DNA of 64,000 bases from positions 11,804,053 through 11,868,052 of the forward strand of contig CM024172.1 of NCBI GenBank assembly GCA_013433145.1, written 5' to 3'. Positions 42,571-53,780 of this stretch are shown here, piece by piece. Positions within the stretch are counted from its first letter, which is position 1. Each line of letters opens with the position of its first letter. The notes beneath the pieces were generated by a model. It was not told where the DNA came from. It did not search any database and was given only the letters and a program-made list of their open reading frames with translations. This DNA is from Ascaris suum (taxonomy: Eukaryota > Nematoda > Chromadorea > Rhabditida > Ascarididae). The position numbers were made by a program, and so were the translations under genes.

Positions 42571-42917
42571 CATTCATCATAGCATCATTCCTTAGTTGCT
42601 TTTTGAAAAGCGTATTGCTCTCATAGAATTGAAAATATTTTTGTGATATTTTTCACCGTTGTTCAGCATGCAACTTAAAAGTATGCTTGCAGCATTGAAA
42701 CGTTATAAGAAATTCTCTGCATTTATAGTTTCATTGCGTTAAAGCTCATCTGATATGAGCGCTTTCTTATGCTGAGGAAATAGAAGAGAATTACCACTGG
42801 CAACATTTCGCTGGACTGTGCTCCTTCAGCGCTGGAAAAATGATATCTTTTCGCGTTCGTTTTATGGACGTTTACATGCGTTGTTAAATGATTAGTGGCG
42901 CATTCGTCATATGTCAC

Positions 42918-43232
42918 TCATGTTTCGAGTTTCGATTGGCTTACTGCAACGGTAGAGATATTCTGGCTCGTAAAGGTGGGAGTACATGGCATGTACCAAT
43001 TTGCATCATCCTGACTAGGTGATACGTTAAAAGATCTTGCATTCTCGATTGGCTGCCGCAGCAACAAATGGTCCGACCATGTTTTCTTTTCCTTCTTCGA
43101 GAGCATGGGAGATTGAACCAGATTTTCGCCAAGGGAAGTTGTCGAACTGCGTCTTCCTTTCTTAGTGATTTTTAGGACCTGGCCGCGCATCATGCTTTTT
43201 AAGCTCGCTCTATTCAATACTTTGAACTCTCT
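42918..43232 (-). CDS. Candidate exon, Ser/Lys-rich, unknown product
   Basis: The minus-strand frame is open for about 105 codons and includes RRSSTTSLGENLVQSP, KKEKKTWSDHLLLRQP and DDANWYMPCTPTF. A GTAAGC donor follows NISTVA, 15 codons before the stop at 42918. The region is GC-richer than its surroundings. No ATG starts it; the frame closes at a TAG about 18 bases before the first listed leucine codon. No known domain was seen. Confidence 0.28.
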   Translation of the reverse strand, partial: REFKVLNRASLKSMMRGQVLKITKKGRRSSTTSLGENLVQSPMLSKKEKKTWSDHLLLRQPIENARSFNVSPSQDDANWYMPCTPTFTSQNISTVAVSQSKLET

Positions 43233-45558
43233 GGCCTCGTTCTATCTCACTTTCCCAATTTGCAGCCATGCTTAAAATCGAGCCATGTGTATGGCGCTGG
43301 ACTTTTTCCTCACTGATCATGTCCGTTATTAAACTTGTCTTGTTCAATTTTAAAGTTCCAGAGCCTATCGGATAACCATGCTTTGTGCTGTGCTACTAGT
43401 TTAGCATATGCTTATATTCTATAGCAATCCTCATTCCATCGCAATAAGCTTTTAAAGCTCGCTCTTTTCGAAACTTGAGCTTAAGAAAATTATAGTACAG
43501 TAGTGTATAATATGTTCGATTACAGTTAGTGATCAGTATAATTAGAATATACAGTAATGCATAATTATATATGAGAGCATAGTACAGCATAGATAGGCGT
43601 AAGCGAAATCTGCTATGCTACTATATAGTGTATTTTAGGAATAAGAATGCGTCATGTGATTTGCAAGTTCTGTGACAATACGACGCTAAAAAAATGCACT
43701 GCAATATACTAAAAAAAATTCATATAATGTAAAAAAAAGTCTATTATATGTGTCTATCCTTATGATCTATAAATCAACGTTATTTGCATATCTCAGCACA
43801 AATTAATTGGAATTTTTTAATCGAGTTTGCATATTTATTTGCGCAATACTGTGATAAATGAAATATTAACAGCTTGATTGATCTTTGGAATATGGTACGT
43901 TCAAAGGATTTTTTTCGATACTTACTGTGTTCAGAAATATATTCGGAGAGTTTTCTGATCCTGGTATAGAAAATTATAAAAGCAAGAATAGATGGACACA
44001 CGCATAACTCTTTCATATAGAAATGTTCGTAAAAGTAATTTAAGCTGTCAATAATTTCTACAAGACTCCTGAATAAAGAATAAAAGCGCATAACAAAAGA
44101 ATTTGCCATCGATTGGAGCGGATGAGATGTATCCGTTTACTTGTGCACTTTCATATATAAATGCTTGTTAGCAAAACGTTGCTGCAAAATTCGACACCTA
44201 TAGCAAATGAAAATAGAAATAAAAAGGTGGCCGAATTCAACGACTACGATTGCAAATAATATTCGAAATTAGCTATAGTTTGCAAATAATATTGCAAATA
44301 ATATTGCAAATAATAAGATTGCAAATAATATTCGAAATTTTTTAGTAATTTGCAATAATTAAAAAAATCCAACTAGGTTATTTAGAAGAATATGAAGGAA
44401 TATGAAATATTTGGAAGAATGAAAGAAAAAGAGGCATTCTTATATTGCTATTGATCAAATGAACAATTTGATAGTGAATTTAGGTGTATTTCAAAGCTTT
44501 CTTAGAGCGATAATGAATTAGGAGGTGAAGGTTGAAAAAGAGGTGACGAAAAAACAATGAAGTGGAAATTTTCAATGAAAAGAGCATTTACAATTGCCAA
44601 ACGATTAATTCAATAATCAAGCGTACTCTTTTTTTTTTAATTGAAAATGTGATGCAAAAATAGATGAATTTATTTGTAATCAATAAATATTTTTGGGCGG
44701 CGTTTTCAATTTTTTTTTTTTTTCTGCACTCATCTTTGTTCATTGAATGTCTCATTAGCACAATTCTTAACGATACTTTTTATAGACACTTGATAATTGA
44801 AAAGAACCTGTTTCTAATTCATTGGAAACCTCTTCAAGTAATATATTAGCCATCTTCTCTAAAGAAATCGATTTCTTCACTAATATTTCGACAATTTTCT
44901 GACTAATAGTTTTGTGTTTTTTTTTTCTTTTTTCAAAGCAAAATTTTTGTTCACTTTTTTTTTGCGCTTGTAATTCGGTTTTTACTTCATATTTCTTTGA
45001 AAAAATTTAAATTCGATTGAATTTCAATTATTCAGTTTGATTCTCGATTTGTATGAGCTCATTGAATCGGATGATAGCGATGATGATTAATTATAGCTAA
45101 TCTCGGATAGCAGATCCTCCTAGTTTTGGCAATTCGATGGAATATTAAACATTCGGCAGTGTTGCATAATTGCGTATGCAATGATTGTTGCAATTTAAAC
45201 TAAGATTGGTTGCAATTTGATGTCACACCTTCAAATATATTTATAGTTGAGATCAAGTTTAGCATTAAATTCATATTTACTATTAATTAAGATTCCCTAT
45301 AGAAATGATTCAATAACAGCAACGTTAGTTGGATGTTTCAAATATGAATTGCTAGAGAATTTAACTATGTTTTCGTATCATGATGATGTCATTTGACGTA
45401 GCATGCACTAATTTTTCTCTCATTTCCTCCATATAGAGTATCTCCAATGAACGTATTGCATGATGTAAAGGATTTCAAGACTTTTACATAAGCTATTTAA
45501 CTTAATATTTTGTGTCATATGTAAATATTCAAGAAAATCACATCATTTATTCTTACAG
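43233..45558. other. No supported gene
   Basis: Holds the TTGCAAATAATA repeats. A 109-codon minus frame at 44109-43780 has no recognised domain. Confidence 0.35.
44249..44336. repeat. TTGCAAATAATA repeat
   Basis: Five copies of TTGCAAATAATA, three of them in tandem and two followed by TTCGAAATT. Confidence 0.9.
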
Positions 45559-45792
45559 TTGACAATTTATGACCATATTTCCGTTTTTAGTATAATTTTT
45601 GAACCCTTTCATTTCGATATACTCCTCATTCTTAGATTTATGCAAATTTCGTGCAGTGTTTTTTTTTTTTTGCTAGCAGTTTTTCTTTCCTTATGCATTT
45701 TCATTAAGCCAATGGAGGAGCTTTTTCTTCGACGATTTTATTTCCTCGGAAGACAAATCCAAATGATGCAAAAGTGGAGGCCATATATTTGA
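45559..45792 (+). CDS. Candidate terminal exon with a hydrophobic helix
   Basis: TTTATTCTTACAG is a good acceptor. The phase-0 frame after it is open for 77 codons, with a hydrophobic run (SVFFFLLAVFLSLCIFI) and a basic end, FLGRQIQMMQKWRPYI. Part of the hydrophobic run is a T homopolymer, which inflates its apparent significance. No upstream exon was found. Confidence 0.22.
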   Translation: MTIYDHISVFSIIFEPFHFDILLILRFMQISCSVFFFLLAVFLSLCIFIKPMEELFLRRFYFLGRQIQMMQKWRPYI

Positions 45793-45892
45793 AAAGCGAT
45801 ATTGTTAACTGCGGATTTTTTTTTTCGTGTACAAAAAAAAAGCATAAAAATACGAAACGCCCTTTTGGCAATATCGCCTACGTGCATTTATA

Positions 45893-46049
45893 TGACGTAA
45901 TTGATGTGCCTCTGACGTGAACCTATCTATTACGTCAAATAAAGAGAGCAGTTAACGTGAAACTAAACGCAATTATACGTCATTTCCGAGAAGCGTTACA
46001 GCCATATTTGGGTGATTGCGGCATCTGGCGAAATGAACAACTACGTCAC
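45893..46049. promoter_or_regulatory. Cluster of five TGACGT-type (CRE/bZIP-like) sites
   Basis: TGACGTAA (45893), TGACGTGA (45913), TTACGTCA (45930), TACGTCA (45976) and TACGTCAC (46042) lie within 157 bases, with AACGTGA at 45954. CpG-containing octamers are rare elsewhere in this AT-rich window. Regulatory use is inferred from the motif only. Confidence 0.35.
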
Positions 46050-46153
46050 TTATTTGCAAGTTATTTTATCATTGCAAGTTATTAGCATTTATCTTGCAGA
46101 AACCAAAATCTGGGCTCGTGGAAACTTCATTGAATATATTAAGGATTTTGATG

Positions 46154-46193
46154 AGTGCAACTCTTCATGAAGTAGTGCAACTATTCAAGAAGT
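46154..46193. repeat. 20-bp tandem duplication
   Basis: Two units of the form AGTGCAACTMTTCAWGAAGT. Confidence 0.9.
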
Positions 46194-47342
46194 ATATGAG
46201 GCTTTAAGTATTTGATGTTTTACGAAGAAATTGACAACTACTTTAATAAGTAAATCTCAAAATATGAAAGCACTTAATTAGAGAATTTCAAGAAGTAAAT
46301 TTGAGAGTTATCCGTTGGAGTTGAAATTAGCCATCGGCTTTCTGTAGTGAATGAATAAAACAGCTGCAGGAGAATATTTGAAAACAGCAAGAATGAGAAA
46401 ATTTTCCTTTATTATTATAAAAAGCAATTTTGAGAGCGAATCATAATATCGTTAATGAAATTAACTCAGGAGATGGCTTAAAATCACTTTTAGAATAGCG
46501 CATGTCTTATACTTAATAGATTCATGTCATCTTGGAAACTCTTTGATGGCTTTTTGTGCAGTTCTGCAGACTTATATTTTTACAAAATGCATTATGTTAG
46601 CGTTGTATCTATGCTTATGCAATGATTGAAAACGCAAATAACAATCGCCGAGATTTATCCTCAGATTTCTCTTTTTTTTTTAATTTGAAAGAGGCTTTTC
46701 CTTCTCGAAGAAGAGTCATTAGTCATGCAGAAACAAAGAAAACTATGTGTGAATTATGAAGTAAGAGCAGACTTGGATTTGGCATAATCGAAAAAAAAAA
46801 GCAAATTATCGTTTAGGGTTGATCAAAAAATATTCAACAGATTGCTAAGAAAGATGACTAAGATTGTCATATATTGAAAAAAGACATTAGAAGAGATGCG
46901 CTGTAAAGTAAATTACTAAATGCATGAACGTTGAAATTTACTAGATGATTCATAAAATTTGTTTAAATTTTTCATTGAGTTTATCCTAAAATCTCATTGG
47001 AAGACTACATAGAATATTATTCATTATCTGTGGTTGCATAGTAAGTCTTCAGTTGCGAAAATTCGATAACGACAATTTGGAATAGAAACGAATGCAAATA
47101 AATGTTTGCAAGGGAATATCGGCGAAGCCATTTATACACTAAAATAGTGTTTTACTATAGAAGCCGACTGTTTTATGATTATAGGTGGAATATCGTAAGA
47201 GCATTCCTGGATGGGTTTGTTAGGCTGAGGTGAATCTTACAAAAGGAAAAAAATTCTGGATGCTTTCTATGAGACTAACGTATACCTGAGCGTGATGCGA
47301 CTAAGCAAGACTACAACATTCAAGGTTTAGAAGGTAATATGC

Positions 47343-47841
47343 CTAGTGTTGGAAGGAGACTTCTGCCATATGGAGCGAGAGTTTTTGCGCCCTCATGAGG
47401 GGATTTGAGTCCTCAGAATTGTTGCTCGGGGGCGGGGAATTCCGAAGAGCGTGAGGATCAATGTGGGAGAGGGGGGGGGGGGGGGAAGGGAGAAAAAGTT
47501 GGAAAACGCCTGGTTGTGTTATGAGACTTTTCACATCGTCCATGCTATTGTGCTGTATGGTTTTCATAGGAAGCTGCAATGGGAATAATTTTCAAAAGCT
47601 GCAGTCTTGGCGTGTCTTTGATAACTCGCTTCATATAGAAATCGTGGTTGAAGCCCAAATTGCATGTTTTTGCCAAACGCAATTGGATACTTTGTTAAAT
47701 GCAAGTGCTGGTAAAATTTTAGGAGCATACATATACAGTTACCCTTCCCGCAGACGAGATTTTCTCGATATCAGGAACATTGAAGGCAAATATGAGAAAA
47801 AAGGAGGGGACAGCAAACTGTGGAGTGAAGTAAGCAATTAA
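47343..47841. other. GC-richer island with overlapping open frames
   Basis: The + frame 47461-47841 (126 codons) starts in a G15 run and a G/A tract, and its C-terminal half reads LDTLLNASAGKILGAYIYSY. A minus frame covers 47343-47579 and is Pro-rich because of the same G tract. Neither shows a domain. Confidence 0.2.
47471..47485. repeat. G15 run
   Basis: Homopolymer G in G/A-rich flanks. Confidence 0.9.
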
Positions 47842-48186
47842 TTTTTCTTTAAGAACCGTATGGATTACATAGATCTGTATTAATGCTATGTCCCAGAGCT
47901 TCTTGATAAGCTAAAAGTGTTTCCGGTCATTCGAGACATGCTTCCACTTCATATTAGGGGTTTCCGTTATGCTTTTTGACTGTATCCATATAATCTTGAT
48001 GTAATCTTTCACGGTAAACTGTCATTTCTTTGGTGACACCTGTGTGCCACATTGCCTTTCAGCGTTTCTCATTCCAGCACACTGCATCACGCGGTTTCCT
48101 CGTATGCTGTGACTTAATGGAGAATTTTTTTTAAACTTGCAACGCATAATTTTCACTTCTGATATCCCTCAAAACCACTTAGGCGG

Positions 48187-48534
48187 CCGCGGGCTTTCCC
48201 GCGGGCAAAGGATTGGTTAGAACAATTCCTCCGCGGAGTGGCGAATTTTTTGATCGTGGAGAGGAATGGGATGAATTCTGAAACTGTAATATGCAAAAGG
48301 ATTCCATACAGCAGTATCCCAACTATCTATTTGTAAGGCGTATATGTTTATCTTTTTGAATGCCATTAGAGAAATATCATTCAAATAGATTTCTTCGTTC
48401 ATTGAAACGATCACTGTGATTTCGCTGTACCAATTTTTCACCTCGGCGATAAAACATTGTTCTCTTTTCAAGCTTTGATTGTAACCTAAGTGACTTTTCG
48501 CTAAATATATGTAATAACAGCACTGAAGTTGCAC
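48187..48534. other. GC hairpin and adjacent minus-strand frame
   Basis: CCGCGGG and CCCGCGG (48187-48204) form a perfect 7-bp stem with a 4-base loop, next to a GCGGCCGC octamer. The upstream minus frame 48534-48217 is open for 105 codons, ends HPIPLHDQKIRHSAEELF and has no recognised domain. Confidence 0.3.
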
Positions 48535-49379
48535 CAGTTACACGATGAAGCGCTAGCAGGTAAAAACCTCACAAAATCGCTCTGAATAGATCCTTCCGTT
48601 ATATTCCACTGAATGTGTCATCGCACTAGGCTCTATCGGTATGTCGGTAAATTTGTCTCTTTATGCTCCCAGTTCTTTCATTTGTTCTTTGGTCCAATCA
48701 ATAGAAAGTCATTCAGGAATAGAACAATAGATTAGCTACAACTGATCCTAACATTTAAAAAGGGTTCATTAGGCAGAAATGAAGTATACGAATCGATCAA
48801 ATAGGCCGAATTTTATGGGCTATTTTCGTGCATCTTAAGCTATATTGTGTTCAATCATCACTTCACATTCGATGCGGACTAGATCTGTCGTAATCAATGA
48901 CAACCTTTGAACGTAGATCGAGTTTTAAACACTTCGTTGATTGTCCTTCTGCTTTTGATCGCATATCGTTGTTTCTGCTTCCTACTATTGTATTCGGTTG
49001 ACTTATTTTTTTTTTTGCTCTAAAACTTGCAAAGTGCACTTTTCGGGCAAATGTGTTCTCTAAAATGTTAGAAGTGCTAGCTGGCTGTCACGGCTCTAAA
49101 CTAATCAACGAGTCCATAAAATTCACCAATTATAGGCGAAGAAACCCTCACTAACTGGTTCATCGCATCAGTGGTGACGATCAGACATTTTCAGTGTGTC
49201 ACCTCATCATATGTGCCAAAAAAAAAATATCGATGAACTCCATTAAGTGCAATACGATGCAATTTCACTTAGAGATCATTGATATGCATGATTGCGTTTA
49301 CGTTGCGTAAAATTTGAGTGGGAAAATTTTTATAGTAACTGCAGCTTGATTCATTTGCATTTTTAGAGGCTTATTGAGT

Positions 49380-49392
49380 GGGGGGGGGGGGG
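49380..49392. repeat. G13 run
   Basis: Homopolymer G. Confidence 0.9.
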
Positions 49393-49586
49393 CTGTAACT
49401 GATTGAGATTTTATATATGGCAGTTATTATTTTATTGAGAAGAGTTGTGCTTTACTCTTTAATATTCTCAGTTCATTGAAGACTAAAAAAAAAAAATTAG
49501 TGGAATTTTATCGAAAGATATGGAAAGAAAAAAAAAAATCAGATCTGCATAAAATAAACATTTTTTAAAAAAAAATCTACTAAATA

Positions 49587-49712
49587 TTAAGTGATTTTCA
49601 ATTGGATAGAGTATGAAATTTTTCACTTTTACATATATTTTAATAGTTTCTTAATTTATAAAAAGTAACTAGCCTACCTATTTAGTAAAATGCCAAGTTG
49701 AAAATCACTTAG
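49587..49712. repeat. Inverted repeat, 19-20 bp arms, about 87-bp spacer
   Basis: The arms 49587-49605 and 49693-49712 pair through AAGTGATTTTCAA. The spacer is AT-rich. Confidence 0.75.
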
Positions 49713-52700
49713 CAAATTGAATCTCTCGGAACCGATCGTTGACTGAGGATTCTCAATCCCATTTCCCATTGCTGTTTGAAAATGTGAATTCTCGATGAAA
49801 GTCTCATGCGGGTAGATAGCGATTCTTCTCCATGTCCGTTATTCTAGGAAATGCGTTTGCGTGTGCATCTATGTGGGCCCATGATACGTAATCATGAATC
49901 ATTAGAGCTAGAAATGAGTGTTCTGCAGTCTATGCCATCAATGATCGTTTTATTACGCTTCAGGTTAATCCGTCAGTTTCGAGTAGAGTTGTTCATAGTT
50001 AAAAGTCCCCATAAGTTTGCAAATGAAAGTGCACTTTACAACTAGTTGAGCTGGGGGAAATGAATCTCTTGCGCGATATGCAAAAATCGTTTGGGGCAAA
50101 TAAGGTATATTAAATTTATTTTTGCAATTATGACGTTGGAGTTACTAACGAATGAAGTTGAATTTGCATCATCTATAGAACTTCTTGAAAAATATTATGA
50201 TGGTAATAAGAATTCAACAAAAGAAACGTAGATTTTTCATTCTAGTTGACTTCTGACATTACATGCATGCTTTAGTATGATGTTGCTGAACGCTTTATTT
50301 TATGAGGTAGATTGCAAAAAAAAAAACTCCTATCTGCCATCGTCACTGCTATACCCTCTTCATTCGTATATAACCTACAATAAGAGAAATTCCACCTTTC
50401 ACTAATTGTTGGATTTCCATGTCGCATTTTAATCGTTTCGTTAATATAATGAGCTACTGGATATAGACTGATGAACGTCGCTTTCACTTAATATCCGCGC
50501 TTTTATAATTAAGTACGTGATAACGCTAGTATGCATTCAATAATTGCAATGTGAATATTAATAGAATTTTTTAAATTAATTTAATTATTTAATTTATTTC
50601 ATTTATTTACTTATTTTTTTTTGTTGCACTGAGAACAACTAAGTTATTTAGCTTTGAAATGTTTCGTAGCCTCGTTGAAATGATGGCATGGTTTCAGTTT
50701 TGATGCAAGTGATTGGCTTTCTTTATTTCCGCCGGCTTCCTTCTTAGTGGGAAAGCAATCCAGATAGGTGGATTCATCAATGTGTGTGACGTTTTATTTG
50801 TTGTCGATGCATTGAAATGCGCGTTCAAATCGACTTTTTTTTTTAATTTTTTTTTTTAGCTCGTTCAATGAGCATAATCAGCACATTATTTACTTGAATG
50901 CGTAATCTTGCGGGTTCTTTTTTTTTATTGTACAAAGCACCTTAAAAGACATCAGGAAACATGTCTGACGGTTGCTTTTTTTAATTTATCGTAGAAAATC
51001 TTTCATTTCGTTAAAATGCATTGAGCGAGTTTTGTTTTGTTTTTTTTTATTTTCCATTGTTGTCGGCTCTTCAATTCAATATAAATCACCCTCCCCACTT
51101 CCTCCTCTACAGATTAATAAATATGGAAAAATATTCTTTTTTTGGGACGGGTGGGAGGGAGAGGGAGGAGGGGAGGCGAGGGGAGGGACTTGCTATTATG
51201 AATGAAAAACACTTGAGAACTGCAAAACCTTCGATGTAAACATTTATTGTGTATCATCCGCAATAGAAATAATACTTGGCCAATTTGGGCAATACATTAG
51301 CGTTGGCATAAGACATGAATCATTTTCACTGTGAAACTTTTAAGCAATAATCAGCATTATTAGCGCATAAAATTTTTAAAAAAATAAAAAAAAAATCAAT
51401 TTCATTTCATCGAAAAAATTAGTGCGCTAAATTTTACGTTTATATTTATATTGTACGTCTAAATTATTATTATCATTTTATGAAACTTTTTTTTCAGCTA
51501 TTTATTTAAGCAATTTGCTAGTCATTCGGAAATTTAATGCATTATTTTCAATCGGCATATGAATGGCTTAGAAAATTTCTCAAATTTAGCCATCTCTTGT
51601 GTTAAAATAAATAAGAAGGCGTACAGCATCTATCGATCGTACGATACGGCGCTTTTATGATTTCATCCCCCAGGTCGAGCATTTCCATAAATCGCCGCAA
51701 AAAATGATTTATTAAAGTGCCCGTTGAAAATACTTCATATGTCGCCATCAATCGATCCGATCTCATCAGTCATAGCTCTATATAAGCTATCGCGAACATT
51801 GTCCGACCGCCGATAAGTGCATGACGAATTTTTGGGCACATTTTGGGCGTCTATAACTGTTTATAGGTCACCTTGGCAGATGCAATCACGGATTATCATG
51901 TGACGAATAAGGATTTATACCTATGAAATCTCGAACGCTACATGTAGACAGACACACCTGCGCATACTTACATATATATAAAAATAGCCATATTGACACG
52001 TTTGCGAGTTCAGATTGGCAGCAGAAGCAGATGAGAAGGATTTTTGGCTGTTCGGTTCATGCATTCGAATGATTACGACTGAAAAAAAAAAACGCTTCGT
52101 TGAATTAGCTTCCTCTGTGCGCATGACTGCCTAGGATGTTTGCTCGTTTGTTCGTCTGCTTGCAGGATTTCACTGTTGTTTCGCATATTTTCTATGAGTG
52201 ATCAGAGTGGCTACCATTAGGAAATTTGCAAACCTAAAGTGGCATAAAATCGATGAATTTTTGTCCGAAATGAAAGTTTTCGATAGCTGATTGTTCCATG
52301 GAAATGACCGACTCGACGAAGAGCCTTTCTAAGTGGAAAGGAATAGATCTGAAGTGAACGAAATTGCCTTATAGTTGAATAGATGTTGTAGTAAATGATT
52401 TCGAGATTTAATAAGCGCAAGCAACATTATTACGCAAAAAGCATATTTTTCGAAAATTCTAAATTTCAACGTGGCTGATTTGATGATTGTTAAAATCGAA
52501 TGAATAAATTCTCATCGAATTGTCTAAAAACGATAACGGAACGTCGGCTTTTTGAAATTTGCTATGAATAATTTGAATAAATAAAAATATACTCACGAAA
52601 TTTGGAATCGAATTTGAGCCAACTCAACGAGATCATTAGCGAGGATTCATGGCAAATTAAGCGAAATTCCTCAAAATGGATGAGTGGCGAGGAAATTTTG

Positions 52701-53400
52701 TAGAGCGTCATTGATTTGCTTAGAATAACCATATAAAACGGAATCACTTTTTCATATGATATCGCGATGCATAAATGCTTAACCGAGATCAAGTTATTAT
52801 TAATCGAATGGAGGATCTCAGCGGCAATTCGCGAATAAGGTTAAAAAAGGAGAGGAAGCGACGCATCTTACTTGTTAGTGTGACTGTAACGATTATAGAA
52901 CAATCCTAGTCTGATAACAGTGCTTCATATTTTAATGTAACTGAGCCATGGTCGAAGAACTCATTTCCGATTTCAGCAGCACGATTGCTAAGGCAGGAAC
53001 TTCAGTTGATACACTCCACTGCCACTTTCTAACTTTTCCCTCTGGCATAATCGTTAGAAAGGCCGAATTGAAAACTTCCTCAAAATCGTCTGGTCATACC
53101 TTTATATGATCTTGCGTATCGACTTCCAATATATCTATGAATATTGTGATAGTAGTTGCTATTTTTAAGTTATGCGTGCTGTCGTGAGCTCAATTTAGTC
53201 ATTAGGTCTTCCAACCGCGATAAAAATCATGTAAGTATGTATTCCTAACGTTCTGAAAATAAAGCACTGAAAGAACTTTCACATTTCGATGGATTGATAA
53301 TTTTTGTGGATTAAAAAAATACTTTTGAACTTCACTGATTTGATGGCCTGATTGATGACCTCAAGAAGCTGATATTTTCCTTAACATGTAGTGACATCTC
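49713..53400. other. No supported gene
   Basis: Ordinary AT-rich sequence, with a G/A-rich patch at 51149-51188. Confidence 0.35.
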
Positions 53401-53780
53401 AAAGAAAAACGGCACTTCTATGGACTATGGGAGGAAGAGGTGGAGTTGGGAGGGGGGGGGGGGGGGGGGAAGGAAGATGGGGAGCAAGAGAGGCTCTAGC
53501 ACAGCTCGCTGATAGTTCCGTTGTAAAGAAGCAGCACTGCTGGCAATAATCACCTCGGCTGTAGTGTTAGCAGTCACGTAATAATGTTACTCAATAGTTT
53601 GGTGGTACTAAGGTATAGACTATCTCAAGCAAGATCTAACAAGTGTCTGCATACGAATGGAAAACTGAACGAAAGAGAGGAACACGTTGATGGATATGGG
53701 GGTGGCAACGTAACGGAGACGTTTTGTCTGTTAACGTCAGAAGTCACCAGTCAATGTGGCAGCTTCTGATTGCAAGCAAA
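53401..53780. other. GC-richer island around a G18 run
   Basis: A poly-G run (53452-53469) sits in G/A-rich sequence. It is followed by a 61-codon + frame (53584-53769, includes KLNEREEHVDGYGGGNVTET) without a recognised domain. Confidence 0.2.
53452..53469. repeat. G18 run
   Basis: Homopolymer G in G/A-rich flanks. Confidence 0.9.

Noticed and set aside
43780..44109. 109-codon minus-strand frame
   Set aside because: No splice signals, domain or composition shift; near the expected maximum for chance frames.
49577..49688. TACTAAATA/TATTTAGTA as part of the 49.6-kb hairpin
   Set aside because: Its order crosses the main arms, so both pairings cannot form one simple stem.
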